Assembly (NCBI GenBank): GCA_022843385.1 | Contig: JALHNT010000004.1 | Coordinates: forward strand, 172,607-207,194 | From: Anaerolineae bacterium | GTDB lineage: Bacteria > Chloroflexota > Anaerolineae > Aggregatilineales > Phototrophicaceae | Length of the DNA: 34,588 bases | Direction of reading: 5' to 3' | In this document: piece by piece, positions 24,149 to 31,434 of the stretch | Position numbering within the stretch: position 1 is the stretch's first letter | Layout of the letters: every line of letters starts with the position of its first letter | Notes under the pieces: model-generated | Databases searched by the model: none | What the model was told of the DNA's origin: nothing | The model's input: only the letters and a program-made list of their open reading frames with translations | Made by a program: the position numbers and the translations under genes

Positions 24149-25755
24149 TTTTCGACCAGCGTCACATAACTGACGGTCACATCGGTGCTGCGTCCGACCG
24201 TCTGCCGAATATCCTTAATGATGTGGCTACGCTGCGTATCCTCAGGCGCATCCACTTCGGCGATGACCGCGATCAACTCGGTCCCTTCGCGCTCATCGGC
24301 GACCCCGAAGACTACGGCCCTCCCTGGATGAACACCGCTGACGGTATTGACGATGGCTTCGATGTCCTGTGGATAGATGTTCTTGCCGGCATTGATGATG
24401 AGGTCTTTGCTGCGTCCGACGATGTAGAGTTCACCGTCGGCAAAATAGCCGCGATCGCCCGTGCGATACCAACCCTCGTCATCGAAGGGCTGCAAATCCG
24501 GCCGACGATAATAACCGGTCAACATGCAGTCGCTCCTGACCATCACTTCGCCCACCTGACGCTCTGGGCGTACCTGACCCGCTTCATCAACAATCTTGAT
24601 CTGGGTATGGGCTATCGCTTTGCCACACGACACCACTCGCTCGGCGTGGCTCTCGTCAATTGCCGGCGCGGCGAGCTGTTGCGTTTGCAGTTTCTCTCGG
24701 TCAACCCAATCCAGTCGAGGATATTGCCCCATCGGGGTCTGCGTGACGGCGAAGGTGTTTTCGGCCATCGCATAGCTGACGGTCAGCATCTCAGCGCGGA
24801 TGCCGTTGGCAGCAAAACGGTCGAGAAACAATTGATGACTGTCGTGCCGCACCGGTTCGGAGCAGTTGATGAAGGCTCTCATGCAGGATAGATCAAGTCC
24901 GGCGCTATCACGTTGGCGGACGCTGCGGGCCAGGTGATTAAAGGCGAAATTGGGCAACCAGCAGAGCGTCGCGCGAAACTCATGTATGGCGTGCAGAAGC
25001 AGCCCAGGATGTCGCACCCAGTCAAACGGCGACATCAATACCAGCGGAACGCCTTGAACCAATGGCTGCATGAATCCGGCGATCAGTCCCATATCGTGGT
25101 ACAGCGGCAGCCAACTGACGATCACATCCTGCTCATTCAAATCCAACGCATCGGCATAACTGGCGAGCTGGTTGAGGACGGCGCGGTGTGACAGCGCCAC
25201 CCCTTTTTGCAGGCCAGTTGTCCCGCTGGAGTGTTGCAGGAAGGCGGTGGCTTCGGCATCGAAGGGTTGATCGAAGACTTTCGTAATCGGATGGCTGCTG
25301 GTGACAGCCGCATGAAGCGCCGCCGACCCATACACCGGACAATTGACCTGCTCCGCCAAGACTGGGGCGAAGTCATCGCTGGTGAGAAGGGCGCGAACCT
25401 GTGATAGTCGTACCAGTTCGCGCATCTCGTGGAAGTAAACCGCCGGATCGAGCTTCTCTGTCAGAACAGGAAACATGGAGGGGATGGCACCCGCTACCAG
25501 CGCCCCCCAGAAGGCATAGACGCACTCCAGGTTTTGGGTATGGGCGATGATGACCAGGTCTTTCGCTCCGATACCGAGTTGATGGAGCGCATTCGCGTAG
25601 TCAATAACCCGCTGATGAAACATCGCCCGGCTGACAACAACGGGCGTCTGATTGGTTTCGACGTAAATCACCGCTGGACGCTGGTCATCGGTGTGCCTAA
25701 GCACGGCTGCATCCAGCAGACTGTGGTAATCGGATCGAGTTGCCAACCGCAGCAT
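24139..25755 (-). CDS. Fatty-acyl-AMP-ligase-like enzyme, truncated by a one-base frameshift
   Basis: 538 residues as read. It is an ANL-superfamily adenylating enzyme: P-loop LQHSSGTTGLQKG (173-185), SWLPLYHDMGLI (214-225), the latter typical of fatty-acyl-AMP ligases, INCSEPV, WYRTGDRGYFADGELYIVGRSKD and INAGKNIYPQDIE. It should activate a carboxylic acid with ATP and load it on the carrier protein encoded just upstream. The ATG overlaps the carrier stop (TGATG). The reading frame stops at 24139-24141 after VTLVEKAG, but the conserved C-terminus is intact in the next frame (24148 down to 24062): GWLIKTSSGKIARGKNRDKW, with the catalytic A10 lysine at restored position 546. A missing G in the run at 24147-24148, or a -1 shift at the A-AAG at 24151-24148, would give a normal 564-residue protein. 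Confidence 0.85.
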   Translation of the reverse strand: MLRLATRSDYHSLLDAAVLRHTDDQRPAVIYVETNQTPVVVSRAMFHQRVIDYANALHQLGIGAKDLVIIAHTQNLECVYAFWGALVAGAIPSMFPVLTEKLDPAVYFHEMRELVRLSQVRALLTSDDFAPVLAEQVNCPVYGSAALHAAVTSSHPITKVFDQPFDAEATAFLQHSSGTTGLQKGVALSHRAVLNQLASYADALDLNEQDVIVSWLPLYHDMGLIAGFMQPLVQGVPLVLMSPFDWVRHPGLLLHAIHEFRATLCWLPNFAFNHLARSVRQRDSAGLDLSCMRAFINCSEPVRHDSHQLFLDRFAANGIRAEMLTVSYAMAENTFAVTQTPMGQYPRLDWVDREKLQTQQLAAPAIDESHAERVVSCGKAIAHTQIKIVDEAGQVRPERQVGEVMVRSDCMLTGYYRRPDLQPFDDEGWYRTGDRGYFADGELYIVGRSKDLIINAGKNIYPQDIEAIVNTVSGVHPGRAVVFGVADEREGTELIAVIAEVDAPEDTQRSHIIKDIRQTVGRSTDVTVSYVTLVEKAG

Positions 25756-26006
25756 CAGGTCAGGTCTCGCATAACTCGCGCCACCATTCGATCCAGCGTA
25801 TCCATTTTGGCGACCGTCAGATCGGGATCAGGGATGTAAACGTTAAACTCCTGCTCGGCATAGACGCCAATCTGCGCCAGGGCGAATGAGTCAATCAATC
25901 CGCCGGTGATGATGCCTTCTTCGTTGGTGAGCGGATACTTCGAATCGCGGATGAGTTCTTTGAGGATAAACTCGCGCAGCTTCTCGCGCACGATAGTTTC
26001 ATTCAT
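25755..26006 (-). CDS. Acyl carrier protein of the acylation cassette
   Basis: 83 residues, the size of DltC or AcpP. The 4'-phosphopantetheine site is Ser40 in GGLIDSFALAQIG. It should carry the acyl group activated by the ligase and present it to the MBOAT protein at the inner face of the membrane. The start overlaps the end of the SGNH/DltD-like gene by 8 nt, and its stop overlaps the ligase start by one base. It is not next to fatty acid genes, so it is probably dedicated to this pathway rather than to general lipid synthesis. Confidence 0.92.
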   Translation of the reverse strand: MNETIVREKLREFILKELIRDSKYPLTNEEGIITGGLIDSFALAQIGVYAEQEFNVYIPDPDLTVAKMDTLDRMVARVMRDLT

Positions 26007-27126
26007 GTTGGGTGATCTCGCTTACAATAAAACGTCCGATAACTTGACTGAGCTGCTGCGATCCGGCAGGAGTCAGATGCACCGGACTGTCGGTGAATTC
26101 ACCGGGCGGGATCGCATCCCAGGCATCCAGATACGACCATCCTTCTCGTTCAGCCATTTCGGCCAGAAGCGCTCGGTACTGGTCGTATGCCCACTGCGGA
26201 TACCAGAAATTGTAGCGCAGGTCGCTGTTCCTGCCATCGGCGCGGTAGATCGGCTCATTGACCAGCACTAGCGGCGTCTCGTCCACCATCGTGTGTGCCG
26301 TGCGAATCACGTCGAAAGCCAGATCAGCCTCGGTCAGGGCGACGGGTTCGACGTAATCCTGCCATGATACATCGACCTCAAAATCATTACTGCGCGGGGT
26401 GTATTCGCCATAGACCTGGTCAATGCCGGTGTTCGACCAGGCGAAGCCGTACAGTTGTAACCGCCACCAGTCAGCCAGCGCCCGGCGCTGCCCAACAATC
26501 GTGCGCCCGATCCAATCCGGATCGACAAAGCGTGGATCATCTCTATCCAGGTTGAGGTCGTATTGGTCGATCAGGGGCCGGATGCGCGCGGCGTTCTGCT
26601 GCACCAGCGGTGTCTCGATTTGTCTAGAGTAGGGGAGTGACTCCAGCGTAACCAGCCAGACGATCAGATCGGGTTCATAGCGACGGGCATAATCGAGCAG
26701 GAGCAGGTCCTTGGTCACCGACATGATCGGATGGCCGATGTTGTAAGCCCGCACGGGTTTCCCATCAATGCGGTAATCCTCAGCATTCAGATTGGTGCTC
26801 ACGGTTTCGTCTGGACGGAGCAGAATGCCCCAGACGGATGAGTCGCCCAGCACCAGCACCCGAAACTCATCGGCTGGTTTTGCCGCTGTGACGACATGAG
26901 AGGCGAACATGGCGTCCAGGCTGTTCAGGCTCAGGTTATACGATGCAGGATTCTCACCATAGGGTAGTCGTTCGCGGCCTGGAACCAGTCGGTTGTACAC
27001 GGAAAGTTGACCGATTAGGGGCAGTGGCTCCGCCAGGGCAAACATCAGGTTGAACAAAATGAACAGCCCGCTTGCCTTGAGCAGCACCCTTCCGCCGAAT
27101 GCCCAACCCACTGGCGGGTGGTTCAT
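25999..27126 (-). CDS. Membrane-anchored SGNH protein, DltD/AlgJ-like
   Basis: 375 residues from ATG 27126, which overlaps the MBOAT stop by 4 nt (ATGA). One N-terminal membrane segment (about 13-32, LLKASGLFILFNLMFALAE) anchors an external domain with LVLGDSSVWG (Ser96), AYNIGHP (Gly131) and FTDSPVHLTPAGSQQL (Asp346, His350), an SGNH-hydrolase-like triad. Partnered with an MBOAT protein, such proteins complete transfer of an acyl group to an extracellular polymer, as DltD does for teichoic acid and AlgJ/AlgX for alginate. A GTG-type extension to 27198 exists but would overlap the MBOAT gene deeply. The polymer acceptor is unknown. Confidence 0.85.
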   Translation of the reverse strand: MNHPPVGWAFGGRVLLKASGLFILFNLMFALAEPLPLIGQLSVYNRLVPGRERLPYGENPASYNLSLNSLDAMFASHVVTAAKPADEFRVLVLGDSSVWGILLRPDETVSTNLNAEDYRIDGKPVRAYNIGHPIMSVTKDLLLLDYARRYEPDLIVWLVTLESLPYSRQIETPLVQQNAARIRPLIDQYDLNLDRDDPRFVDPDWIGRTIVGQRRALADWWRLQLYGFAWSNTGIDQVYGEYTPRSNDFEVDVSWQDYVEPVALTEADLAFDVIRTAHTMVDETPLVLVNEPIYRADGRNSDLRYNFWYPQWAYDQYRALLAEMAEREGWSYLDAWDAIPPGEFTDSPVHLTPAGSQQLSQVIGRFIVSEITQHE

Positions 27127-28550
27127 GGCGTACCTCCCAGGAGCCGCAATAGAACCTGCGCGGCCATGCCAACATCCGGAATGACGAACCACACCCACCC
27201 CAGAGCGACGAAATGAAAGGTGATGACCACTCCGCCGACGGTCCAGGCTCGTTTTGTGGCTTCATTCAAGCCGCGATACCAGCGTCGCGTATGGTCACTC
27301 CAGATTTTGTGGACGAATAACCCTGTCCCATGCCATAACCCCCAGATGAGGAAAGGGATGGTGACGCCATGCCACAACCCGATGACGACCATGGTCGCCA
27401 GCGTTCCCAACAGGATGATGATGTTGTTGGATGGCTTGTGCTTGCGACGCAGGAGATTGCGGGTCAGCGGCGAATAAACATAGAAGCGCACCCAGTTGCT
27501 CAAGGTCATATGCCAGCTTTGCCAGAAGGCCGTGATGGTGTTCTTGAGGTAAGGCCGATCAAAATTCTCCGGCAGTCGAATGCCGAGCAGCAGCCCGATG
27601 CCGATGGCGATGTCGGTGTAACCGCTGAAATCGAACAGTAAGCGGAAAGCATAGGCGTAAAGCATGACCCACAGGCCACCGGTTGAGTCGGCCTGCTGTG
27701 CCATCGTCGGGTTCAGGCTGAAGAGTGCCAGGCTATCGGCGATGACGAACTTCTTGAACAATCCCTGCCCGATGCGCTGAAATCCTTCCAGGATGCGCGC
27801 AGCATCCTGTCCATTCTGTGTTGCTAACCCGCGTTCGTCCTGAAGGAAGCGTTCGACGCGGTCAATCGGGCCAGCGGTGTAGGCCGGGAAGAAGATGACA
27901 TAGTTCAGGTACTCGCGCAGAGTCAGCGCCGGGAGCAGGCCCGTTTGCCAGTCGCGCAGTGTGTGGATCAGGCGGAAGGCCACATAGGAGAATCCCAACC
28001 AGTTGAGATCAATCGCGCTCGCCAGCGTCACATCTCGCCCAGCTTGCTGCCGCAGGAAGGTGCTCAGCAGGATGGTCAACGGTTCTGTCTTGAGGACGAC
28101 GAACAGCGCGACCAGCCCAAGCAGACTGGTGATAACCAGCGCTTTCATGGATGGGACAAAGCGATAGGCTGCCCCAATCAGGATGAGCGTCAGGCTGATG
28201 ATGAGTGCCGCTTGCAGGGTGTCGGGTGGTCTGGATGTGACTTCAAATGGCAGAGTCACATAGCGGGGCAGGGTGAGGAGCAGCGCCAACACCACGCTGA
28301 TGCCCAACGCCACCTTGTCTTCCACGGCGAAGGGTTGTTGTGGGCGGGTGAATAACCAGACCGCGATGATGATGAGCAGGGTAGCAGTTGGCAGGCTGTA
28401 ATCGAGCCAGGGGATGGCGAGGGTCGGTTGTAAGGCATAGATGGCGATGAGGCTGACGATCATCAGCGCCCAACTGCGCCAGCGCCCTGGCACAAGCAGA
28501 GCGATGATGAGCGCTGCGACGATGAAGATGAGAATCGCGCTGAGTTCCAC
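27123..28550 (-). CDS. MBOAT family membrane O-acyltransferase, DltB/AlgI-like
   Basis: 475 residues, about 11-12 hydrophobic segments. The family core is clear: FFPAYTAGPIDRVERF (220-235), FDFSGYTDIAIGIGLLLGIRLPENF (307-330, the usual FSGYSD region), FWQSWHMTLSNWVRFYVYSPL (342-362, His347) and GLWHGVTIPFLIWGLWHG (391-408, likely catalytic His394). MBOAT proteins of this branch pass an acyl group from a cytoplasmic donor through the membrane to a secreted polymer. The GTG start at 28550 is 3 nt after the stop of the 40-residue microprotein gene. Its coupling to carrier protein and ligase genes makes an acyl-ACP donor more likely than acetyl-CoA. Confidence 0.92.
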   Translation of the reverse strand: MELSAILIFIVAALIIALLVPGRWRSWALMIVSLIAIYALQPTLAIPWLDYSLPTATLLIIIAVWLFTRPQQPFAVEDKVALGISVVLALLLTLPRYVTLPFEVTSRPPDTLQAALIISLTLILIGAAYRFVPSMKALVITSLLGLVALFVVLKTEPLTILLSTFLRQQAGRDVTLASAIDLNWLGFSYVAFRLIHTLRDWQTGLLPALTLREYLNYVIFFPAYTAGPIDRVERFLQDERGLATQNGQDAARILEGFQRIGQGLFKKFVIADSLALFSLNPTMAQQADSTGGLWVMLYAYAFRLLFDFSGYTDIAIGIGLLLGIRLPENFDRPYLKNTITAFWQSWHMTLSNWVRFYVYSPLTRNLLRRKHKPSNNIIILLGTLATMVVIGLWHGVTIPFLIWGLWHGTGLFVHKIWSDHTRRWYRGLNEATKRAWTVGGVVITFHFVALGWVWFVIPDVGMAAQVLLRLLGGTP

Positions 28551-28553
28551 GCG

Positions 28554-28676
28554 CTAGAATCCCTGGTAAATCCACTGGGGAGCGCTGTCGGTGGTGACGA
28601 TTAGCAGGAGTATCACCAACAGGCACAGGCTGAGGGCCAGCAGGTTTTCACGCGATAGCAGCCGTTTTCGCATCAT
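28554..28676 (-). CDS. DltX-like single-pass membrane microprotein
   Basis: 40 residues, ATG 28676 (a second ATG follows directly), stop 28554. It has a basic N-terminus (MMRKRLLSR), one membrane helix (LLALSLCLLVILLLIVTT) and a short external tail DSAPQWIYQGF ending at the stop. The tail matches the pattern at the end of DltX proteins of Gram-positive dlt operons, which end in a Phe-Ile-Tyr-Asn-Glu-Phe-like motif; here it is Trp-Ile-Tyr-Gln-Gly-Phe. In the Dlt pathway the tail Tyr has been proposed to accept the acyl group during transfer. GAGAAG lies just before the start, and the MBOAT gene begins 3 nt after the stop. The similarity is judged by eye on a very short sequence. Confidence 0.72.
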   Translation of the reverse strand: MMRKRLLSRENLLALSLCLLVILLLIVTTDSAPQWIYQGF

Positions 28677-28689
28677 CGCTTCTCACAAT

Positions 28690-28716
28690 AAAAAAGCGCT
28701 TCATGTGCGAAGCGCT
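28690..28716 (-). terminator. Intrinsic terminator after tRNA-His
   Basis: On the minus strand AGCGCTTC and GAAGCGCT form a perfect 8-bp stem (28695-28702 with 28709-28716) with a 6-nt loop, followed by six U (28695-28690). It ends the tRNA transcript. The first gene of the acylation cassette starts only 14 nt later. Confidence 0.85.
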
Positions 28717-28718
28717 CG

Positions 28719-28796
28719 TGGGGTGGCTAGTGGGATTTGAACCCACGGCCTTCTGGGCCACAACCAGACGCTCTAACCAGCTGAGCTATAGCCACC
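28719..28796 (-). tRNA. tRNA-His (anticodon GUG)
   Basis: A full cloverleaf is read on the minus strand. The acceptor stem GTGGCTA/TAGCCAC has the additional 5' G (28796) facing discriminator C73, the mark of histidine tRNA. The D arm is GCTC/GAGC, the anticodon stem TCTGG/CCAGA with loop TTGTGGC (anticodon 28761-28759), and the T arm GTGGG TTCAAAT CCCAC. CCA is encoded at 28721-28719. Confidence 0.97.
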
Positions 28797-29132
28797 ATAT
28801 CGTGACAAAGTTTAGCATGGCTCTGGATTGAAATCCAGCCCCTCTTTCAAAATGAACCTGATAAACAGGCAAGAACAGGTAATGTGACAAATGGCATTAC
28901 AAAAACTCGTTATGTTTCTATCCCAGTTCTAATCACTTCTAACCCAGCTCGAACGAAACAGGTAACCCCTAGTACAGCGAGGCTCAAATGCACCCAGAGT
29001 TGTTTTTCTCCCCTCGCCCCGTGGGAGAGGCTGTGAGCGACTCAAGCGAACGTGGGGGTGAGGGCAAACACTAGGGTCATTTAGGCCAAGCTGTATTAGC
29101 ATCCTGAGCAGCCCCCATTGAATTGCACCCGT
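28797..29132. other. Non-coding gap of 336 bases
   Basis: It lies between the tRNA-His gene and the methyltransferase 3' end, with no convincing gene. It holds a short perfect inverted repeat (CTGGATT-GA-AATCCAG, 28823-28838), a possible -10 (TAAACT on the minus strand near 28815) for the tRNA gene, and the REP-like element listed separately. Confidence 0.6.
29008..29064. repeat. REP-like imperfect inverted repeat
   Basis: An inner stem CTCCC (29008-29012)/GGGAG (29023-29027) and an outer pairing of CCCTCGCCCC (29011-29020) with GGGGGTGAGGG (29054-29064) make alternative hairpins. Sequences of this type (ccctcgcccc...gggagagg...gggggtgaggg) are common dispersed intergenic palindromes in bacterial genomes. 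Only one copy is in the window, so dispersal cannot be shown. Confidence 0.45.
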
Positions 29133-29789
29133 TCACACTTTTTCCGCCACAATGACCTGGGCGACGCTGCGTGGACAGGCTTCCTGAACCAGCCGCGCCT
29201 TAAACCCGTGTCCGGCGAAGAAAGCGCTGATAGGGTCGCTCTCGCTGCTGCCTTCGCGCTGCCCGGTGATCCAATACAGCCATTCCAGCCCGGCTCGCGC
29301 CACGCCGCCTCCAGTGAGAATGCCATTCGGCACAATGATGAGGCGACCGCCGGGCTGCAACACCCGATGGACTTCGCGCAAGGTGGCGGGATCGACGATA
29401 AAGTTGGTTGGAAAGGTGCTGACGACCGCGCTGAACTGCCCACCGGCAAAGGGCAAGGACTGAGCCATCCCCCGTGCCAGTTGTGGAGTACGCCCCTGTC
29501 GTCGCAGCTTGGCGGCGGCGATGCGACCCATGTAAGGCGACAGGTCATAACCAATCGTCTGATACCCGGCATTCAGCAAATCCAGTTGCAGATTGCCGGT
29601 GCCGTGCGCCAGCTCCAGGATCAGGCCGGTGCTCGGCCCCTCCAGATGCTTGAGGGCTGCCCGCTGCCAACAGCGCCATGCCCCCAATGACACCCCATAA
29701 CTCACGGCGTCGTAGGTGAAGGCCATCTCGTTGTAAAGCAGGCGAAAACCAAACCTCACCAACTTCCACCACAAGTCGCCGGGACGCAT
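29133..29789 (-). CDS. Class I SAM-dependent methyltransferase
   Basis: 218 residues. The SAM-binding motif I is LILELAHGTGNLQ (56-68), followed by GYDLSPYM (motif II acidic region) and LPFAGGQFSAVVSTFP and LREVHRVLQPGGRLIIV (motifs typical of the UbiE/Methyltransf_11 group). The methyl acceptor cannot be told. It begins directly after the GDPD stop (TGAATG), so the two form an operon, which might point to a lipid or polyol substrate; this is weak inference. The C-terminus is complete. Confidence 0.85.
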   Translation of the reverse strand: MRPGDLWWKLVRFGFRLLYNEMAFTYDAVSYGVSLGAWRCWQRAALKHLEGPSTGLILELAHGTGNLQLDLLNAGYQTIGYDLSPYMGRIAAAKLRRQGRTPQLARGMAQSLPFAGGQFSAVVSTFPTNFIVDPATLREVHRVLQPGGRLIIVPNGILTGGGVARAGLEWLYWITGQREGSSESDPISAFFAGHGFKARLVQEACPRSVAQVIVAEKV

Positions 29790-30539
29790 TCAGTTCTTCA
29801 GCGCCTCAATCATCACATCCGGTTGATCGGTGATGATCGCGTCCACACCCAGCCCGTGCAATCGCCGTGCCTCGTCCACATCATTGACAGTCCAGGTGTT
29901 CACCCGCCAGCCGTGCGCCCGCGCTTGTTCCATGTAGGCGGCATCGATCATGCTGTGGTGTGGATGGCGTGCCTCGTGGGGCAGGGCATCCATCACTTCG
30001 GGCGCGAACGTCCACTGAGGGTGATAGAGATACCCAATGGCGACTGTGGGCAGGATTGACCGGAAACGCTGCAAGGCCAACGGATTGAACGACGACACAA
30101 TCACGCTGGTCATCAGATGGTGTCGAGCAATGCACTCGGCTACCGCCTGCTCAACGCCATCGGTTTCGGTGCTTTCGCTCTTGATTTCAACATTGATGAA
30201 CAGCTTGCCCCCCACGCTCTCGAAGACTTCATCGAGTGTCGGGATGCGCGTCCCGGCGAACTGCGCGCCGAACTTGCTCCCGGCGTCCAACGCCTTTAAT
30301 TCTGCCAGCGTCATGTTTTTGGCTGCGCCGCTGCCGTCGGTGGTGTGATCGACGGTGAAATCGTGCAGGACAATCAGGTGACCATCTTTGGATAAATGGG
30401 TATCCAGTTCAATGCCATGTGCGCCCTGTTGCAGCGCCAGTTCAAAAGCTGGCAGGGTATTCATCGGCGCATAGGCGCTGGCTCCCCGATGCCCGATCAC
30501 CAGCGTCCGTCCCTGATAGATGTTCTCCAGTGGCAGCAT
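29790..30539 (-). CDS. Glycerophosphodiester phosphodiesterase
   Basis: 249 residues, the usual size of cytoplasmic GDPD enzymes, which cut glycerophosphodiesters to glycerol 3-phosphate and an alcohol. Catalytic and metal residues are visible: IGHRGA (His17, Arg18), GIELDTHLSKDG (Glu44, Asp46), IVLHD (His59), FINVEIKSE, and the closing VDAIITDQPD. There is no signal peptide. AGGAG lies 6 nt before the ATG. The 150 nt upstream hold no gene; a weak TTGCGG-17-TATCGT promoter can be drawn there. The methyltransferase follows directly. Confidence 0.93.
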   Translation of the reverse strand: MLPLENIYQGRTLVIGHRGASAYAPMNTLPAFELALQQGAHGIELDTHLSKDGHLIVLHDFTVDHTTDGSGAAKNMTLAELKALDAGSKFGAQFAGTRIPTLDEVFESVGGKLFINVEIKSESTETDGVEQAVAECIARHHLMTSVIVSSFNPLALQRFRSILPTVAIGYLYHPQWTFAPEVMDALPHEARHPHHSMIDAAYMEQARAHGWRVNTWTVNDVDEARRLHGLGVDAIITDQPDVMIEALKN

Positions 30540-30689
30540 GGACTCTCCTGTGGCTCATTTGGCTTGCCACCCTACGATACCCGCTTGCCACTATTCCCGC
30601 AAATCTGTTACAACGATTTAATCGGATTGAAATGATATACAACCCCTCAGCCCATCACCCGACAGGCTGACCGAGGATGGTAGAGGAGA

Positions 30690-31022
30690 TTACGACTTTG
30701 GGGCGATCTGAATCGCGCTGCCTTCAATCTGAACCTGATACACCGGTACATCCACCAGCGCCGGGGCGCTTAATACTTTGCCGGTGGTGATGTCGAATTG
30801 GGCCCCATGACGCGGGCATTCAATCGCGCAGCCGGTCAGGGTGCCTTCGGCCAGCGGGCCATCGTCATGGGTGCAGATGTCTTCGATGGCATAAATCTTG
30901 CCATCCACATTGAAGAGGGCCACCCACTTCCGCCCATATTCGACCACCATCCGATCCCCCGGATTGAGTTCATCAAGGGTTGCAACCGTCACAAACCCCA
31001 CTTGCTTCTCGCTTGTTCTCAT
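30690..31022 (-). CDS. Rieske-type [2Fe-2S] ferredoxin
   Basis: 110 residues, soluble, no signal peptide. The two Rieske cluster motifs are present: Cys50-Thr-His52 in CTHDDGPLAEG and Cys69-Pro-Arg-His72 in CPRHGAQFD. Similar small Rieske proteins act as electron carriers for oxygenases and also occur in SUF operons. Its start overlaps the sufU stop (ATGA), so it is the last gene of this operon. It may donate electrons during cluster assembly or be a client; the sequence does not say which. Confidence 0.92.
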   Translation of the reverse strand: MRTSEKQVGFVTVATLDELNPGDRMVVEYGRKWVALFNVDGKIYAIEDICTHDDGPLAEGTLTGCAIECPRHGAQFDITTGKVLSAPALVDVPVYQVQIEGSAIQIAPKS

Positions 31023-31423
31023 GTTTCATCCTTTTCATCGACAACTTGCCACTCGGCCAGACCGTGTGTACCGACAATCAACGTCTTCAACGACAGCAGC
31101 GCACATTTGACGCGGTTGATGGTCAGCGGAATGCCGACCAGCTCAAAAATGGTATCCTTCGTAATCAGACGGACTTCCTCAATCGTTTTCCCCAGGATTT
31201 CTTCGCCCAACATCGAAGCAGCCGCCTGACTGATGGCGCAGCCTTCGCCGTCCCAGGCAACTTCGGTGATGACACCCTGATCGTTCACGCGCAGCGTCAG
31301 CCGCAGCCGGTCACCACACAGGGGATTCAGCTCCTGATGATCGACATCCGCCGGATTCAGAATGCCGGGGAAACGCGGATGCCGGGCATGGTCGAGGATG
31401 TTCTCACGATAAAAGTCGTCCAT
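31019..31423 (-). CDS. sufU: Zinc-dependent sulfurtransferase SufU
   Basis: 134 residues. SufU accepts the persulfide from SufS and passes it to the SufBCD scaffold. The zinc and sulfur-transfer ligands are in place: Cys36 and Asp38 in NPLCGD, Cys62 in DGEGCAISQAAASM, and Cys107 in RVKCALLSLKTL. These features separate SufU from IscU. It starts 11 nt after sufS and overlaps the Rieske gene. Confidence 0.95.
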   Translation of the reverse strand: MDDFYRENILDHARHPRFPGILNPADVDHQELNPLCGDRLRLTLRVNDQGVITEVAWDGEGCAISQAAASMLGEEILGKTIEEVRLITKDTIFELVGIPLTINRVKCALLSLKTLIVGTHGLAEWQVVDEKDET

Positions 31424-31434
31424 CAGCTTGCTCC

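Noticed and set aside
28989..29070. Short plus-strand reading frame starting ATG at 28989
   Set aside because: It is made of the REP-like repeat, has no Shine-Dalgarno and no recognisable protein features.
30605..30689. Hairpin (TCAGCC/GGCTGA) after the Rieske gene as an intrinsic terminator
   Set aside because: A stem can be drawn but there is no U-tract, so I did not list it as a terminator.
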